DNA of 64,000 bases from an uncultured Paracoccaceae bacterium (GCA_947498415.1 CANMKB010000002.1:496001-560000), one strand, 5' to 3'. Numbered from the stretch's first letter, positions 8,738 through 17,206 are shown. Numbers and translations are program-made. The notes: generated from the sequence alone by a model not told the origin.

Positions 8738-9106
8738 TCAAGCGACGTCGCTTAGAACGCGTGCCAATTCAAAAAGACGGCGACGCTGATTTTCTGGGAT
8801 CGCATAGTAGGAACGCACCAAATCAAGCGCTTCCTTGTCACCCATCAAATCCGAAGGAACTGCGGATTTTTCCGACTCGTCCTTGGTTTCGCCAATACCT
8901 TCAAAAAAGAAGCTGACCGATACATCAAGCGCTTCGGCAATATCCCAAAGCCGAGATGCGCTGACGCGATTAGCACCAGTTTCATATTTCTGAATTTGTT
9001 GAAATTTGATACCCACTTGCTCTGCAAGTTGTTGTTGCGTCATACCAACCAACCAACGGCGATGGCGAATCCGCTTACCAACATGGACGTCCACGGGGTG
9101 CGTCAT
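8738..9106 (-). CDS. XRE-family transcriptional regulator
   Basis: This 122-aa protein has an HTH_3 DNA-binding domain at residues 10-66; the helix-turn-helix lies in MTQQQLAEQVGIKFQQIQKY and ends in the common NRVSASRLWDIAEAL segment. A 55-residue C-terminal tail follows. Short regulators of this type are frequent in Rhodobacterales, and their targets are mostly unknown. AGGAG precedes the ATG. It may regulate itself or the downstream HisN-like gene, which is an inference from position only. Confidence 0.9.
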   Translation of the reverse strand: MTHPVDVHVGKRIRHRRWLVGMTQQQLAEQVGIKFQQIQKYETGANRVSASRLWDIAEALDVSVSFFFEGIGETKDESEKSAVPSDLMGDKEALDLVRSYYAIPENQRRRLFELARVLSDVA

Positions 9107-9398
9107 TTTGTACTCCTATTTATACACTCAATGTTCCGACGCAAACCTAAATGGCAACGACGGGCGTTGGACCTGCTCCCACACAGAGACCACGACTTTT
9201 TGAATGCCGCGACGCATCCCTTTCGCGACATCTTCTTGTAACGAATCCTTCAAAATTGATCAAGTTAATTGCGAAAATGTGAACAACTGATTAACCCTAG
9301 GTTGCTTAAAATCATCCCCTCCGGGTCACTTTGATGCATTGACCCGCCCGCCCGTTGAAATAATATTGCGCGACCTACGATATCCCAAAGAGGAAATT
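9107..9398. other. Intergenic region upstream of XRE and quinone-oxidoreductase genes
   Basis: About 290 bases lie between two divergent genes. The stretch near 9250-9310 is AT-rich. One good sigma-70 promoter for the rightward gene is annotated separately at 9339-9366. No coding frame with a credible ribosome-binding site was seen. Confidence 0.4.
9339..9366 (+). promoter_or_regulatory. Sigma-70-type promoter of the quinone oxidoreductase gene
   Basis: TTGACC (9339-9344) and TAATAT (9361-9366) are separated by 16 bp. The predicted transcript would begin near 9373, leaving a 25-nt leader that contains the AGAGGAAA ribosome-binding site before the ATG at 9399. Assigned by consensus only. Confidence 0.55.
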
Positions 9399-10358
9399 AT
9401 GCGGGCTTATCACGTTCACTCCTTCGAAACCCCAGCGCAGCTAACTGACCTTCCCATGCCATCTCCAGCTGAAGGTGAGATCCGTGTGCACATTCATGCC
9501 TGCGGTCTAAACTTTGCAGATTTACTCATGCAAAGAGGAACTTACCAAGATACGCCCGCCCTTCCGTTTGTGGCTGGCATGGAAATCGCTGGGGTTGTAG
9601 ATGCGCTTGGCCCAAACACATCGGGGCCCGCCGTAGGCACGCGCGTCGCTGTCTTTGGCGGTCAAGGCGGATTGGCGGAGTTTGGATGCTTTGATGCAAA
9701 CCGGGCCGTAACGCTTCCAGAATCCATGTCATTTGAGGATGCCGCAGCCTTTCAGATCGCCTATGGGACGAGTCACGTGGCACTGGACTATCGCGCGAGA
9801 TTACAGCCCGGCGATACGCTTCTTGTGCTTGGCGCTGCGGGTGGCGTCGGACTCACTGCGGTTGAAATTGGCAAGCTTATGGGCGCCAATGTTATTGCCT
9901 GTGCCCGGGGGGCAGAAAAGCTGGAAGTTGCCAAGGCAGCCGGGGCGGATCATCTGATTGATGCGACATCTGAGGATATTCGTGAGGTCACAAAATCTCT
10001 TGGCGGCGCGGATGTGGTGTATGATCCGGTTGGAGGTGAACAATGGAAAGCCGCGTTCCGTGCGAGCAACCCGGATGCACGTTTGCTTCCGATTGGATTT
10101 GCCAGCGGAGATGTCCCTCAGGTTCCTGCAAACCATATGCTGGTAAAAAATCTAACTGTGATGGGCGTCTACTGGGGTGGCTATCTGAAATACAAACCAG
10201 AAGTCGTGACAGAAAGCCTGACCACTTTGTTTGATTGGTTTGCACAGGGCAAATTGGCCCCGCATATCAGCCATAGTTTGCCGCTGGATCAAGTGGAAGA
10301 AGGTATGGAGCTGCTGCGCAACCGTAAATCCACCGGCAAAGTTGTGATCACCATCTAA
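9399..10358 (+). CDS. NADPH:quinone oxidoreductase family (zeta-crystallin-like MDR)
   Basis: This 319-aa zinc-free medium-chain reductase would reduce quinones or enoyl substrates with NADPH. It has the GroES-like N-terminal fold with HIHACGLNFADLLMQRG and the PFVAGMEIAGVV segment, then a Rossmann domain with LGAAGGVGLTAVEIGKLMGA (nucleotide-binding glycines) and GADVVYDPVGGE. Start 9399 (MRAYHVHSF) is favoured by AGAGGAAA directly upstream; the frame also opens at 9339, inside the predicted promoter. The convergent LysR gene ends eight bases downstream. The physiological substrate is unknown. Confidence 0.9.
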   Translation: MRAYHVHSFETPAQLTDLPMPSPAEGEIRVHIHACGLNFADLLMQRGTYQDTPALPFVAGMEIAGVVDALGPNTSGPAVGTRVAVFGGQGGLAEFGCFDANRAVTLPESMSFEDAAAFQIAYGTSHVALDYRARLQPGDTLLVLGAAGGVGLTAVEIGKLMGANVIACARGAEKLEVAKAAGADHLIDATSEDIREVTKSLGGADVVYDPVGGEQWKAAFRASNPDARLLPIGFASGDVPQVPANHMLVKNLTVMGVYWGGYLKYKPEVVTESLTTLFDWFAQGKLAPHISHSLPLDQVEEGMELLRNRKSTGKVVITI

Positions 10359-10365
10359 TGGCTCT

Positions 10366-11256
10366 TTAAAGGGCCACCAAATGCGGGGTGGCTTCTGTTT
10401 CGTGTTTGCGCCCCGCGTTTCGAAACCCTTGTCGCAGCAGATCTGCCATGTGTGAAATCACCTCACCCGCTTGGCGTTCTGCCCCATACATATTGATGCA
10501 CTGTTTGCCCAACGCTGGCAGTGCACCACCGTGGTCAACCACCTCTAGGTGGGGCGGTTTGGTTTCTTGAATCATCACCGTCACGGCCATATCTGCGGCA
10601 ACAGTCACTTCGACAGAACGGTCAGACAACGTTTCCAGCGCATTTTCCCATTCTATACCACCCTGTTCGAGTTTGCCCAAAGCAAGCGGGCGGAATAGGC
10701 AATTTCGCCCAGACGCAAACCGCAGAGGGCGCCGGCGCCATGTCGCCCCACCAGGAGATCCAATCCAAGCAAGCTGCATCTGGCATAGCTCTTCGCCACC
10801 GGCTACACTTTCAGTCGTTAGGATAAGATCAATCTCGCCCTTTTCGAACTGCTCTTTCAAAGAACGCGTGTGAGATGAGACCAACTGAACACGCACACGC
10901 GGGTATGAGCTACGCAATTGTTTCAGAACCTGCGGTACAACCGGGTACACGATATCATGCGGCACACCTAGAGTGATTTCGCCCTCAAATTCTTGATGGC
11001 TGAGGCGGCGAATGATTTCGTCATTCAAGGCCACCATACGGCGTGCGAACCCAAGCAACTGCTCACCTTCGGCCGTTAAGGCAATCGAACGCCCAGACCG
11101 ATCCAGCAGATCCACCCCGAGCATTTCCTCAAGGCGCTTGAGCTGCATCGAGACCGCAGATTGGGTCAAATTCAAAAAACCAGCAGCCTTTGTGACACCG
11201 CCAAGGTCGGCTACGGCCATAAAACTGCGCAGTGGTGTGACGTCGAGATTTCGCAT
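10366..11256 (-). CDS. LysR-family transcriptional regulator
   Basis: The 296-aa protein has an N-terminal winged HTH (residues 5-64; VADLGGVTKAAGFLNLTQSA is the recognition region) followed by a periplasmic-binding-protein-like effector domain (about 90-275). AGGAGA precedes the ATG. It is divergent from the DUF1127 gene, and LysR proteins often control a divergent neighbour, so that gene is the first candidate target. The C-terminal 20 residues are basic and unrelated to the fold. The effector is unknown. Confidence 0.92.
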   Translation of the reverse strand: MRNLDVTPLRSFMAVADLGGVTKAAGFLNLTQSAVSMQLKRLEEMLGVDLLDRSGRSIALTAEGEQLLGFARRMVALNDEIIRRLSHQEFEGEITLGVPHDIVYPVVPQVLKQLRSSYPRVRVQLVSSHTRSLKEQFEKGEIDLILTTESVAGGEELCQMQLAWIGSPGGATWRRRPLRFASGRNCLFRPLALGKLEQGGIEWENALETLSDRSVEVTVAADMAVTVMIQETKPPHLEVVDHGGALPALGKQCINMYGAERQAGEVISHMADLLRQGFRNAGRKHETEATPHLVAL

Positions 11257-11381
11257 TCATCACTCTCCTTGATGGAACACCAAACAAACATTCGTTTTGA
11301 AAATATGACATGGTCGGACATATTCATCAAGAGTTTTGATGGAACTCAACACAATGATCACACCTAAGAAAGGATATGACG

Positions 11382-11582
11382 ATGATACTTAAATCCTCCA
11401 TCGCACGCTTTGCCGGCCTCTCTTTGGGCAAGCGACTGACTTTGCTAGAGCTTCTGGCGATCAAACGTGAGCGAGATCAACTTTCACGCATGGATAAAGC
11501 TGCACTTCGCGATCTGGGGCTGACCCAACATGACGTTTCACAAGAGGTGGCCCGGTCTTTCTGGGATGTTCCACGCCGATAG
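11382..11582 (+). CDS. Small DUF1127 protein
   Basis: This 66-aa peptide carries the arginine-rich DUF1127 motif in its second half (RMDKAALRDLGLTQHDV). Short proteins of this family act in RNA turnover and in phosphate or stress responses in some alphaproteobacteria. The second of two ATGs (11382) is chosen because AAGAAAGGA ends seven bases before it, while the first ATG at 11376 lies only one base after that motif. A LysR regulator is divergent from it. No CcsR-like small-RNA repeats were seen downstream. Confidence 0.85.
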   Translation: MILKSSIARFAGLSLGKRLTLLELLAIKRERDQLSRMDKAALRDLGLTQHDVSQEVARSFWDVPRR

Positions 11583-11654
11583 AGGCATTTAGCCCTATTT
11601 TCCGATAATTTTGGGTCGGATTTCCTTGAAAACCGGCCCGATGTCACCGATATT

Positions 11655-11708
11655 CCCCTATGACGGTATCCGTTTTTCGAACGGAGACCCCAAAAGTTCA
11701 ATATCGGA
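11655..11708 (+). ncRNA. Candidate ybhL-type leader RNA
   Basis: The 5' leader of the BI-1 gene contains a compact structured element: a CCGTT / AACGG hairpin around 11670-11684 with a short loop, followed by a GGAGACCCC run and an ATATCGGAGG segment that includes the ribosome-binding site. A conserved leader motif named ybhL was described upstream of BI-1/YbhL-family genes in alphaproteobacteria. Position, gene family and short-hairpin layout agree with it. I recall the motif only approximately, so a covariance-model hit is needed to call it firmly. Confidence 0.5.
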
Positions 11709-11715
11709 GGCTTTA

Positions 11716-12495
11716 ATGGCTGAATTTGACACAATCCGCGGCGTTGCAGGTGCACGTGCAGTTGAGATTGATGCCGGGCTACGTGCCCACATGAACAAAG
11801 TTTACGGTTCTATGTCCGTAGGCATGCTGATCACAGCACTGGCCGCCTGGGCAATTGCAGGCCTTGCGGTCACCACCGACCCAAATGCGGCTGCCGCACA
11901 AATGGGCAATGGCAAGCTCCTAACGGATGTTGGTGTTGCGATCTATAGCGGCCCGCTGCGCTATGTCCTGATGTTTGCACCATTGGCGTTCTTGTTCTTT
12001 GGCTGGGGCGCATTGATGAAACGTGGCTCTGCAGCCGCGGTTCAGCTGGGTTTCTTTGTCTTTGCAGCGGTTATGGGCGTTTCCATGAGCTCGATCTTTA
12101 TCGTGTTCACAGCATACTCCATCACTCAGACGTTCCTTGTCACTGCAATCGCATTCGCAGGCCTGTCTCTGTATGGCTACGCCACTAAGAAAGACCTGTC
12201 CGGTATGGGCACATTCCTGATGATGGGCGTCATTGGCCTGGTCATCGCAATGGTTGTGAACATCTTCCTAGGGTCTTCCACCGTGATGCTGGCGATTTCT
12301 GCTTTGGGTGTTTTGATCTTTGCGGGTCTGACAGCGTTTTACACGCAAGACATCAAGAACACTTACCTGGCACATGCACACCACGGTGACCAAGAGTGGC
12401 TGGACAAAGCCGCATTTGACGGTGCGCTGAGCCTCTACATCTCTTTCCTGAACATGTTCCAGTTCCTGCTGATGTTCATGGGTCAAGAAGAGTAA
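11716..12495 (+). CDS. Bax inhibitor-1 family membrane protein (YccA/YbhL-like)
   Basis: This 259-aa inner-membrane protein has seven hydrophobic segments and the C-terminal FDGALSLYISFLNMFQFLL signature of the BI-1/UPF0005 family. Homologues act as pH-gated cation leak channels or modulate membrane protein quality control. The ATG at 11716 follows GGAGG and starts the conserved MAEFDTIRG sequence; the longer frame from 11611 runs through the candidate leader RNA and is rejected. A strong intrinsic terminator follows, so the gene is monocistronic. Confidence 0.93.
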   Translation: MAEFDTIRGVAGARAVEIDAGLRAHMNKVYGSMSVGMLITALAAWAIAGLAVTTDPNAAAAQMGNGKLLTDVGVAIYSGPLRYVLMFAPLAFLFFGWGALMKRGSAAAVQLGFFVFAAVMGVSMSSIFIVFTAYSITQTFLVTAIAFAGLSLYGYATKKDLSGMGTFLMMGVIGLVIAMVVNIFLGSSTVMLAISALGVLIFAGLTAFYTQDIKNTYLAHAHHGDQEWLDKAAFDGALSLYISFLNMFQFLLMFMGQEE

Positions 12496-12518
12496 GCAAC
12501 GCTTACAACTCGATTAAG

Positions 12519-12547
12519 AAAGGCCGGCGGTTTCGCCGGCCTTTTTC
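12519..12547 (+). terminator. Rho-independent terminator after the BI-1 gene
   Basis: AGGCCGGCG pairs with CGCCGGCCT around a short GTTT loop and is followed by TTTTTCTTT. It lies 25 bases after the BI-1 stop codon. The A-rich left flank means it could also work for the leftward GNAT gene, which ends at 12553. Confidence 0.9.
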
Positions 12548-12552
12548 TTTGG

Positions 12553-13059
12553 CTACAACACTTTGCGCATCTCGATGGCGGGAAAGAACAAGCCCGGTTC
12601 CAGCGTCAACTCGACAGGTTGTTCCGGCTCAAATCCAAGGCGCTCGTAAAAGGGTTGTGCGGTCAATGTGCTCATACAACGCAAGGCCCGCATTCCAAAC
12701 TCCTGCGCCGAAGCAAAGGATGCATCAGCCAAGGCCCGCCCGATGCCACATCGCAACATTGCCGGGCGCACAGCCACATGGCGCATGTGCCCCTCTCCGT
12801 CGCGGGCAAGGCCACGGGCGGGGCTAAGGTCTGTCCAGCCCCCCGCCCCAATGATCACACCCGCAGGGTCTTCGGCGACGTAATAGGTGCCACAGATCAG
12901 CAGTTCAGGCCGTGCCTTCGAAATGCGCGGCAGGGCTTTGGAAAGAATTTTGGGGTTATAATCCGGCACAAGTAAGGTGCCATAAGACTCTTGCATCATC
13001 GCCGAGATCGCATCTGCGTCATCTGGGCGAGCTGGTCTTATCAAATAATCTAGGGTCAT
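12553..13059 (-). CDS. GNAT-family N-acetyltransferase
   Basis: This 168-aa protein has a GNAT fold: the acetyl-CoA-binding motif A is in HVAVRPAMLRCGIGRALAD (about residues 93-111) and motif B in FYERLGFEPE. The acetylated substrate is not evident. It lies downstream of rpmG on the same strand but is separated from it by an intrinsic terminator. It is convergent to the BI-1 gene and may share the terminator between them. Confidence 0.85.
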   Translation of the reverse strand: MTLDYLIRPARPDDADAISAMMQESYGTLLVPDYNPKILSKALPRISKARPELLICGTYYVAEDPAGVIIGAGGWTDLSPARGLARDGEGHMRHVAVRPAMLRCGIGRALADASFASAQEFGMRALRCMSTLTAQPFYERLGFEPEQPVELTLEPGLFFPAIEMRKVL

Positions 13060-13109
13060 GATCGCATTCCTGAGAAAAAGTGGGTCTCAGCGCGACATAT
13101 CCCCAAAAG

Positions 13110-13139
13110 AAAAAGCCGCGCTGGTGTGGCGCGGCTTTT
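13110..13139 (-). terminator. Rho-independent terminator of rpmG
   Basis: AAAGCCGCGC (13112-13121) and GCGCGGCTTT (13129-13138) form a ten-base-pair stem. Read on the minus strand it is followed by TTTTTCTTTT. It starts 22 bases downstream of the rpmG stop. Confidence 0.85.
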
Positions 13140-13160
13140 GCATGTGTCTGAAAGGGGATC

Positions 13161-13328
13161 TTACTTGATCTTGCCTTCCTTATACTCGACATGCTTGCGC
13201 ACCACCGGATCGTACTTACGGACGATCATTTTTTCGGTCATGGTACGTGCGTTCTTTTTGGTCACGTAGAAGTGGCCAGTACCCGCGGTCGAGTTAAGGC
13301 GGATCTTAATTGTGGTCGGCTTCGCCAT
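13161..13328 (-). CDS. rpmG: 50S ribosomal protein L33
   Basis: This 55-residue protein ([18 protein letters not shown]... ending in EYKEGKIK) matches L33, a small large-subunit protein near the E site. It lacks the CXXC pairs of the zinc-binding form, so it is a C-minus paralogue that does not need zinc. A perfect GGGCAGC-A-GCTGCCC palindrome lies at 13346-13360, in the leader just before the start codon. Its own terminator follows. Confidence 0.95.
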   Translation of the reverse strand: MAKPTTIKIRLNSTAGTGHFYVTKKNARTMTEKMIVRKYDPVVRKHVEYKEGKIK

Positions 13329-13530
13329 TGGTCTTCTCCTGCGCCGGGCAGCAGCTGCCCGTAAAATCTCTATGAAGCCCGCCTTTTAACGGTGTGGCGA
13401 CCCAAGTCAATGGGGGTGACACCGAAATGTCATGGAAATTTAGAAAAACACGTAAACAGCCTAAATTTCCTCGAATTGAGGCAGCTTGGCGCTCCAATGA
13501 AAGCGGTTCCGAAGCATCGCACCGAAATAT
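13329..13530. other. Intergenic region between rpmG and rnpB
   Basis: About 200 bases without a credible gene. It contains the rpmG leader palindrome (13346-13360) and a perfect 10-bp inverted repeat (13434-13443 with 13461-13470) annotated separately. The rpmG promoter should be here but was not assigned. Confidence 0.4.
13434..13470. repeat. Perfect 10-bp inverted repeat downstream of rnpB
   Basis: GGAAATTTAG and CTAAATTTCC are perfect complements separated by 17 bases. In rnpB transcript direction it lies about 60 bases past the mature 3' end and could be a processing or termination hairpin. It has no clear U-tract. Confidence 0.6.
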
Positions 13531-13901
13531 GCACAGGGGGCCTATAAGCCGGATTCTGTCCAAGGGGTTGCCCCCTTTGGATGACCATTCATCTAAAGCA
13601 CCGGTTACCCGATACCCTCTAGCTGCCAACCCGGACCTGCTCGGGGCAAAGCCCCCCTGCCTTGCGGCGCGCGGTCCCTATTTGGCATTGCTCCTGGTGG
13701 GGCTTGCCATGCCAGTCTTGTTGCCAAGACCGCGGTGAGCTCTTACCTCACCGTTTCACCCTTACTCTGACACGCAGAGCGGTCTATTCTCTGTGGCGCT
13801 TTCCCTTGGGTTACCCCAGCCGGGCGTTACCCGGCACCATTGCCTTGTGGAGTCCGGACTTTCCTCGAGGTTGCCCCCGCGGCCATCCAGCCCCCTGTGC
13901 G
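13531..13901 (-). ncRNA. rnpB: RNase P RNA (M1 RNA, type A)
   Basis: This is the catalytic RNA that matures tRNA 5' ends. Read on the minus strand it contains the universal GAGGAAAGTCCGGACTCC block near the 5' end, AGAGTAAGGGTGAAACGGTG in the middle and CAGAATCCGGCTTATAGG at the 3' end. The terminal helix P1 pairs GCACAGGGGG (5' end, at 13900) with CCCCCTGTGC (3' end, at 13531), which sets the boundaries to within a few bases. Length is about 370 nt. A good promoter sits immediately upstream. All ORFs over this stretch are spurious. Confidence 0.97.
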
Positions 13902-13907
13902 AGGGCC

Positions 13908-13936
13908 GTGATAGGCGGTGCGGCATGGACCGTCAA
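13908..13936 (-). promoter_or_regulatory. Promoter of rnpB
   Basis: On the minus strand TTGACG (13936-13931) and TATCAC (13913-13908) are separated by 17 bp. Transcription starting about seven bases after the -10 gives +1 near 13901, which coincides with the predicted 5' end of RNase P RNA. Confidence 0.7.
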
Positions 13937-13956
13937 TGCCGCGGGTGTGGATCCGT

Positions 13957-13990
13957 CGGATTTGAGTATTTTTGGAAAGATGAAGGTCAG
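13957..13990. repeat. Intergenic repeat motif, copy 1
   Basis: The sequence TTTGAGTATTTTTGGAAAGA plus TGAAGGTCAGGG recurs with few changes at 17961-17992. Both copies lie in short gaps between minus-strand genes. Here it lies between rnpB and the end of the amidase gene. Function unknown. Confidence 0.6.
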
Positions 13991-14673
13991 GGTGCCGAAA
14001 GGGCCGAAAGGCAAGTGATACGCCGCTGATCTTCGGCATCAAGGGGGCCTTTGGCCCAGGGGCGGAACCGACTGCGGTAGGCTGTGAAGCAAGCGCTTTG
14101 GGGGTCGTCACAGCCCTTAAGCGAAAGCGGATACCCAAATTGAGCCGCAGCTGTGGCCCAGTCTTGCGTGTCGGCGGCGTCATCATCAGGCCAGACCGCA
14201 AGACCTTGCAGCGCTAAGCGTCGCCAGTCAAAACGTCTGCCCGGATCGATTTTGCGATGCGGGGCAAGGTCAGAATGGGCGATCACATTCACAGCAGGAA
14301 TGGACCAACGTTGCATGATGCCTTGCAAAAGCTGCTCCAGCGCAAGCATTTGTGGCTCGGCAAAAGGGTGATCGCCTTTGTTGTCGAGCTCGATGCCAAT
14401 GGAATGAGAGTTGACGTCTGTCATGCTCCCCCATTGCCCTGCCCCGGCGTGCCAGGCGCGGTCTTTCTCGGCGACCATTTGCCAGATATGGCCATTTGAT
14501 CCGATCAGATAATGGGCAGAGACTTCGGTGGCGGGATTGCAAAGGGTGCTCAGCGCATTCTCGGCTGTGTCCATCGCAGTGTAGTGGATTACAATAAGCG
14601 AAGGGGCAGCGCCATCGCGGCGCGGCCCGAAATTGGGAGATGGGTGCTGTTGGATATCCAGCGATGCAACCAC
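13987..14673 (-). CDS. N-acetylmuramoyl-L-alanine amidase (amidase_2, AmiD-like)
   Basis: This zinc amidase cleaves the bond between muramic acid and L-alanine in peptidoglycan or anhydromuropeptides. Motifs: LIVIHYTAMDT (first zinc His), SAHYLIGSNGHIWQMV, WHAGAGQWG, HSIGIELDNKG and VIAHSDLAPHRKIDPG (second zinc His and catalytic region). A GTG at 14673 just after the upstream stop is taken as the start (228 aa, coupled translation). The frame stays open to an ATG at 14742, which would overlap the lipoprotein gene by 68 bases. No clear signal peptide is visible from the GTG start. Confidence 0.85.
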   Translation of the reverse strand: MVASLDIQQHPSPNFGPRRDGAAPSLIVIHYTAMDTAENALSTLCNPATEVSAHYLIGSNGHIWQMVAEKDRAWHAGAGQWGSMTDVNSHSIGIELDNKGDHPFAEPQMLALEQLLQGIMQRWSIPAVNVIAHSDLAPHRKIDPGRRFDWRRLALQGLAVWPDDDAADTQDWATAAAQFGYPLSLKGCDDPQSACFTAYRSRFRPWAKGPLDAEDQRRITCLSALSAP

Positions 14674-14674
14674 T

Positions 14675-15349
14675 TTAGCCGCGCAGTTTTTGGAACGGAC
14701 GCGGATCCCAACCACAGGCGTAGCCATCCCCATCTGGGTCAAGACCGAGACGGTCTTTTTGCGGGCCGCCGCGTGTTAGGAAATCAATCTGGGCTTCTTC
14801 GGTCGACGCATATTTGGCGCAGTTGCGCTCAAAACGGGCCTGCGCATTGAGACCAAACCGTTGGTAGATGCCATTGCCCATTGGATTGTTGCTGGACAGA
14901 GCGTATTCGACGATGTTTGGCCCTTCGCTTTGACGTTCTGGCAAGGCTGTTGGGGTGACCACCTGATACTGAGACGCGATTTCGGCACGGCGCTTTGCGT
15001 CATCTTCGATAGAACGACGCGCATCCACAGAGGCGAAATCGTTTTCATCTGAAAGACCTGCGTTTTCCAACTGCACGGGTGCCGGGTTGGACGGGCTTGC
15101 ATCCACAACCTGACGATTGCCCGATGTGCCGTCACTGGCCGAAGGCGCACCTGCTGGGCGGGTGGCATCCAATGCGGCCAGTGTTTCGCTGGAAACAGCC
15201 TGTGCTGGAGGCAAGGCTGTTTGGCTTTGAGATGTGGTTCTTGGATTAAACACGTCATTGTCAAATCCGACACCCGCAGCGCTGTCAGGCACCGGTGGGG
15301 AACAAGCAGCAAGGGCCAGCAGAGCACATCCGCTAAAAATCAACCGCAT
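14675..15349 (-). CDS. Lipoprotein with C-terminal excalibur-like DPDGDG motif
   Basis: This 224-aa protein starts with a lipoprotein signal (MRLIFSGCALLALAAC, lipobox LAAC with Cys16). A low-complexity Ser/Pro/Ala linker spans about residues 17-110. The C-terminal part contains a conserved NCAKYASTEEAQIDFL helix and LDPDGDGYACGWDPRPF, an EF-hand-like loop reminiscent of excalibur calcium-binding domains. It is translationally adjacent to a peptidoglycan amidase, suggesting an envelope role. The specific function is not known. Confidence 0.75.
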   Translation of the reverse strand: MRLIFSGCALLALAACSPPVPDSAAGVGFDNDVFNPRTTSQSQTALPPAQAVSSETLAALDATRPAGAPSASDGTSGNRQVVDASPSNPAPVQLENAGLSDENDFASVDARRSIEDDAKRRAEIASQYQVVTPTALPERQSEGPNIVEYALSSNNPMGNGIYQRFGLNAQARFERNCAKYASTEEAQIDFLTRGGPQKDRLGLDPDGDGYACGWDPRPFQKLRG

Positions 15350-15398
15350 CTCTTCGCCTCGTTTTCGTGATGATCACTTGGTTATGGTTAAGACCCTC

Positions 15399-16886
15399 TT
15401 ACCACCACTTATTCGGTTTCGCTACAAATCCGGCTGCGTTTTCCAGCGCATAGGCGGTATTCAGCAAATCGCCTTCTTCCCATGGGCGGCCAATCAGCTG
15501 CAAGCCGAGCGGCAAGCCTTGGGCGTCTGTTCCGGTTGGTACAGAGATCCCGGGCAGACCGGCGAGGTTTACTGTGACGGTAAACACATCGTTGAGGTAC
15601 ATCTTAACCGGATCAGCATCATTCATTTCGCCCAGGCCAAAGGCCGCAGACGGTGTGGCTGGGGTCAGGATCGCATCAACACCAGAGGCAAAGACGTCAT
15701 CAAAGTCTTTCTTGATCAACGCACGCACACGACGGGCGCGGTTATAGTAGGCATCGTAGAAACCCGCTGACAGCACATATGTGCCGATCATGACGCGGTT
15801 TTTCACCTCGTGGCCAAAGCCTTCGGCGCGGGTTTTCTCGTACATCTCGGTGATGCCGTCGCCCTGCGCCAAGGTTGCGCGGTGGCCGTAGCGCACGCCA
15901 TCATAGCGGGCCAGGTTTGACGAGGCCTCAGCTGGTGCGATCACATAGTAAGCGGGCAACGCGTATTTGGTGTGTGGTAGCGAGATATCTACGATCTCGG
16001 CCCCAGCTGCTTTGAGCATGTCGGTGCCGTTTTGCCAGAGCTTTTCGATCTCTTCTGGCATGCCGTCCATGTGGTATTCTTTTGGAATACCAATTTTCTT
16101 GCCTTTGATGTCGCCTGTCAGCATGGCCTCAAAGTTTGGCACTGCGAGATCAGCAGATGTGCTGTCTTTGGCGTCATGCCCTGCCATGGCTTCGAGCATG
16201 ATGGCCGCATCGCGGACTGTCTTGGTCATTGGGCCAGCCTGATCCAGAGACGAGGCAAAGGCAACCACGCCCCAGCGCGAGCAACGACCATAGGTTGGTT
16301 TGATGCCCACGGTGCCGGTGAAGGCTGCGGGCTGACGGATCGAACCGCCTGTGTCAGTGCCGGTGGCAGCCAAACACAGATCAGCGGCAACGGCTGCAGC
16401 GGAACCACCAGAGGACCCCCCCGGGGTCAGTGGTGCATCATCATTGCCACGACGCCACGGGTTCACCGCATTGCCGTAAACAGATGTTTCATTCGAGCTG
16501 CCCATGGCGAATTCATCCATGTTCAACTTGCCAAGCATCACAGCACCGTTGTCAAACAGGTTCTGGCTGACGGTGGATTCATACTCGGGCACAAAGCCTT
16601 TCAGAATGCCACTGGCCGCCTGTGTTGGGACACCTTTGGTGCAGAACAGATCTTTGATGCCAATCGGCAGGCCTGTCATCGCAGGCGCATCGCCTTGTGC
16701 CAGACGGGCGTCTGCGGCTTTCGCTTGGCTCAGCGCACCCTCTGGAGTGTTGTGCACAAAAGCGTTGAGCTCGCCAGATTTTTCGATCTCGGCCAGGCAC
16801 GCCTCGGTGAGTTCAACCGAGGTGATTTCTTTGGCGCGTAGTTTGTCACGGGCGCCGGCAAGGGTGAGCTTATTCAGATCAGTCAT
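15399..16886 (-). CDS. gatA: Asp-tRNA(Asn)/Glu-tRNA(Gln) amidotransferase subunit A
   Basis: GatA is the glutaminase/amidase subunit of GatCAB, which amidates misacylated Glu-tRNA(Gln) or Asp-tRNA(Asn). The 495-aa protein has the amidase-signature triad: Lys78 in [12 protein letters not shown], cis-Ser157 in [12 protein letters not shown] and nucleophile Ser181 in [16 protein letters not shown], with the 24-residue Ser-Ser spacing of the family. It overlaps gatC by one base (TAATG). gatB is not in the window. Confidence 0.97.
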   Translation of the reverse strand: MTDLNKLTLAGARDKLRAKEITSVELTEACLAEIEKSGELNAFVHNTPEGALSQAKAADARLAQGDAPAMTGLPIGIKDLFCTKGVPTQAASGILKGFVPEYESTVSQNLFDNGAVMLGKLNMDEFAMGSSNETSVYGNAVNPWRRGNDDAPLTPGGSSGGSAAAVAADLCLAATGTDTGGSIRQPAAFTGTVGIKPTYGRCSRWGVVAFASSLDQAGPMTKTVRDAAIMLEAMAGHDAKDSTSADLAVPNFEAMLTGDIKGKKIGIPKEYHMDGMPEEIEKLWQNGTDMLKAAGAEIVDISLPHTKYALPAYYVIAPAEASSNLARYDGVRYGHRATLAQGDGITEMYEKTRAEGFGHEVKNRVMIGTYVLSAGFYDAYYNRARRVRALIKKDFDDVFASGVDAILTPATPSAAFGLGEMNDADPVKMYLNDVFTVTVNLAGLPGISVPTGTDAQGLPLGLQLIGRPWEEGDLLNTAYALENAAGFVAKPNKWW

Positions 16887-17173
16887 TATTCTACCACCTT
16901 CGGAACCGCAAAAAAGCCTTCACGCGCGTCTGGCGCGTTGGACAGCACTTTTTCTTGCTGATCGCCATCGGTGATTTCATCAACACGACGCTTGAGCCTT
17001 TGTGGTGTGACAGAGGTCATCGGTTCGACCCCCTCCACATCAACTTCGTTCAGCTGTTCGATGAACCCAAGGATGGTGTTAAATTCTTGCGCCAACGCAG
17101 GCAGCGCGTCCTCTTCGACCTTGATACGCGCAAGCTTTGCGACGCGCGCGGCGGTGTCCTTGTCAATCGACAT
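16886..17173 (-). CDS. gatC: Asp/Glu-tRNA amidotransferase subunit C
   Basis: GatC is the small subunit that wraps around GatA and GatB. The 95-aa length and the segments [27 protein letters not shown] and the C-terminal [12 protein letters not shown] are typical. GGAG precedes the ATG. It is first in the gatC-gatA pair and its stop overlaps the gatA start. Confidence 0.95.
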   Translation of the reverse strand: MSIDKDTAARVAKLARIKVEEDALPALAQEFNTILGFIEQLNEVDVEGVEPMTSVTPQRLKRRVDEITDGDQQEKVLSNAPDAREGFFAVPKVVE

Positions 17174-17206
17174 GCGAAAACTCCAGTTGTAACTTAGGAA
17201 CAGCGT

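Noticed and set aside
9240..9310. CtrA binding site (TTAA-N7-TTAA)
   Set aside because: TTAA half-sites exist but spacing is 11, not 7.
13394..14029. Several ORFs of 60-120 codons on both strands
   Set aside because: They overlie RNase P RNA and its promoter; no ribosome-binding sites or protein-like composition.
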